DNA of 6,404 nucleotides from assembly GCA_900556055.1 (NCBI GenBank), contig USNJ01000116.1, forward strand, positions 1-6,404, written 5' to 3'. Of this stretch, positions 5,449 to 6,404 are shown one piece after another (positions within the stretch are counted from its first letter, which is position 1; every line of letters begins with the position of its first letter). The notes under the pieces were generated by a model. That model worked only from the letters and a program-made list of their open reading frames with translations, had not been told where the DNA came from and made no database searches. The translations under genes and the position numbers were made by a program. Source of the DNA: an uncultured Ruminococcus sp. GTDB lineage: Bacteria; Bacillota; Clostridia; Oscillospirales; Ruminococcaceae.

Positions 5449-5460
5449 CAATGATGTCAA
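5432..5460 (-). promoter_or_regulatory. Consensus sigma-A promoter of the surface-protein gene
   Basis: On the minus strand TTGACA (5460-5455), a 17-nt spacer and TATAAT (5437-5432) match consensus perfectly. The start point should be near 5425, giving a leader of about 55 nt before ATG 5369. The gene is therefore not dependent on read-through from the upstream pilT gene. A strong promoter fits an abundant surface protein. Confidence 0.88.
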
Positions 5461-5493
5461 TATTTTTTTGTTAAATTCACCAAATCGAAAGGT

Positions 5494-5509
5494 TTTCAGA
5501 TGCCTGAAA
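5494..5509 (-). other. Short hairpin between pilT and the surface-protein gene
   Basis: TTTCAG and CTGAAA form a perfect 6-bp stem around a 4-nt loop, 32 nt past the pilT stop. On the minus strand it is followed by ACCTTTCG, not a U-tract, so it is at best a weak or factor-dependent terminator or an mRNA 3'-end stabiliser. No better pilT terminator is visible before the next promoter. Confidence 0.35.
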
Positions 5510-5541
5510 TCGTTTGTCTATATGCAATATGCACAAACAGC

Positions 5542-6404
5542 TTATACATTCTTTATTCTCTTAGCCATCAGCTCGGGATAATATGCATATTCAACCGCAG
5601 TCTTTTCGGATATCATTCCGCCCCTGAACATTCTTGCAATGCAGTCGTCCATCGTCTGCATATCGGGCGATGAACGTATAACGGTGTCTATCTGATGCGT
5701 CTTTTCCTCTCTTATCATCGTCCTTATTGCGCTGTTTACGGTCATGATCTCAAATGCAGGCACAAGTCTGCCGTCAACCGATGGCAGAAGCTGCTGAGAT
5801 ACGATAGCTCTCAGCACCATCGAAAGCTGTATCCTGATCTGATGCTGCTGGGCAGTCGGGAATACGTCAATTATCCTGTCTATCGAATTCGCCGCACCGA
5901 TAGTATGCAGCGTTGAAAGCACGAGCTGTCCCGTTTCGGCAGCTGTCATCGCAACATTTACAGTCTCATAATCACGCATTTCGCCGAGCTGTATAACATC
6001 GGGAGACTGTCTCAGTGCAGCTCTGAGTGCATCAAGGCAGCTCTCCGTGTCAATATTTATCTCACGCTGGCTTATTATGCTTTTCTTGTGGCGGTGCAGA
6101 AATTCGATCGGGTCCTCTATTGTTATTATATGTCCGCTTCTTGTGCTGTTGATCCTGTCAATAAGGCAGGCAAGAGTTGTGCTTTTTCCGCTTCCCGCCG
6201 AACCTGTGACAAGCACGATGCCGTTTTTGCACATTCCGAAATTCATGACCTCATCGGGTATTCCCAGAACATCGGGATCGGGCAGTTCAAACGGAACGCA
6301 TCTCATAACAGCCGCAAACGAACCTCTCTGCTTGTAGATATTCGCACGAAATCGTCCGACACCGGATATGGAAAACGAAAAATCCATCTCACGGCGGTAA
6401 TCAT
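5542..6404 (-). CDS. pilT: Type IV pilus retraction ATPase PilT, N-terminus beyond the window
   Basis: PilT is a hexameric cytoplasmic ATPase that powers type IV pilus retraction and twitching motility. Numbering from the in-frame Met at 6387, the visible 281 residues hold all the core motifs: Walker A GSAGSGKST (62-70), the Asp box TIEDPIEF, Walker B region DVIQLGEMRD, the His box AETGQLVLSTLHT, DRIIDVFP, and C-terminal AIRTMIREEKTHQI, which matches the AIRNLIRE motif typical of PilT rather than PilB. The frame stays open upstream to the window edge (DYRRE just before the Met), and that segment matches the PilT N-terminal domain, so the Met is internal. Full PilT is about 350 residues, so roughly 60-70 are missing. 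Walker B has Gln-Leu where most family members have Leu-Val. The gene lies 172 nt upstream of the surface-protein gene, same strand. Confidence 0.95.
   Translation of the reverse strand, partial: DYRREMDFSFSISGVGRFRANIYKQRGSFAAVMRCVPFELPDPDVLGIPDEVMNFGMCKNGIVLVTGSAGSGKSTTLACLIDRINSTRSGHIITIEDPIEFLHRHKKSIISQREINIDTESCLDALRAALRQSPDVIQLGEMRDYETVNVAMTAAETGQLVLSTLHTIGAANSIDRIIDVFPTAQQHQIRIQLSMVLRAIVSQQLLPSVDGRLVPAFEIMTVNSAIRTMIREEKTHQIDTVIRSSPDMQTMDDCIARMFRGGMISEKTAVEYAYYPELMAKRIKNV

Noticed and set aside
5509..5541. Terminator for pilT from GTTTGT/ACAAAC near 5510-5536
   Set aside because: The stem is interrupted by mismatches and no U-tract follows on the minus strand.
6385..6387. ATG at 6387 as the pilT start codon
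   Set aside because: The frame continues upstream with DYRRE matching the PilT N-terminal domain, there is no ribosome binding site before it, and the product would lack about 60-70 family residues.

Overview
The window looks like chromosomal DNA from a low-to-moderate GC Gram-positive bacterium of the class Clostridia. A Ruminococcus-like (Oscillospiraceae) host is my best guess. That placement is inference: it rests on a Firmicutes-style wall-anchored surface protein with an NPKTG sorting motif, a type IV pilus PilT ATPase in a Gram-positive setting, strong GGAGG-type ribosome binding sites and textbook sigma-A promoters. No 16S or other phylogenetic marker is present.

Layout from left to right. 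(1) 1-189, minus strand: two tandem serine tRNA genes, tRNA-Ser(UGA) and then tRNA-Ser(GCU), the latter cut by the window edge. Their promoter lies at 222-250. (2) 190-650: an AT-rich intergenic region of about 460 bp between divergent promoters. It holds several inverted repeats, a cluster of CATG tetramers, a consensus promoter at 503-531 and a structured leader with a terminator-like hairpin. (3) 651-3390, plus strand: a two-gene operon of monovalent cation/proton antiporters. The first is CPA2 type (Asp-Asp motif); the second is CPA1/NhaP2 type with a C-terminal RCK_C (TrkA_C) regulatory domain. It ends in a strong intrinsic terminator. (4) 3501-5369, minus strand: a secreted, probably wall-anchored protein with a choice-of-anchor A type domain, an acidic linker, 14 tandem copies of a Pro-rich hexapeptide and an NPKTG sorting signal. 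It has its own promoter and terminator. (5) 5542-6404, minus strand: the C-terminal three quarters of PilT, the type IV pilus retraction ATPase, running off the right edge.

Functionally, the plus-strand operon should handle K+/Na+ and pH homeostasis. The RCK_C domain suggests ligand gating (nucleotide or c-di-AMP), and the leader hairpin suggests possible transcriptional attenuation. The minus-strand half is surface-related: a retractable pilus motor next to a long-stalked surface protein, which fits adhesion, although no other pilus gene or sortase is visible here. I see no CRISPR array, insertion sequence, phage gene or clearly novel multi-gene system. The points most worth checking are the antiporter leader, the palindrome-rich 198-457 region, the hexapeptide repeat and the four-armed convergent terminators.
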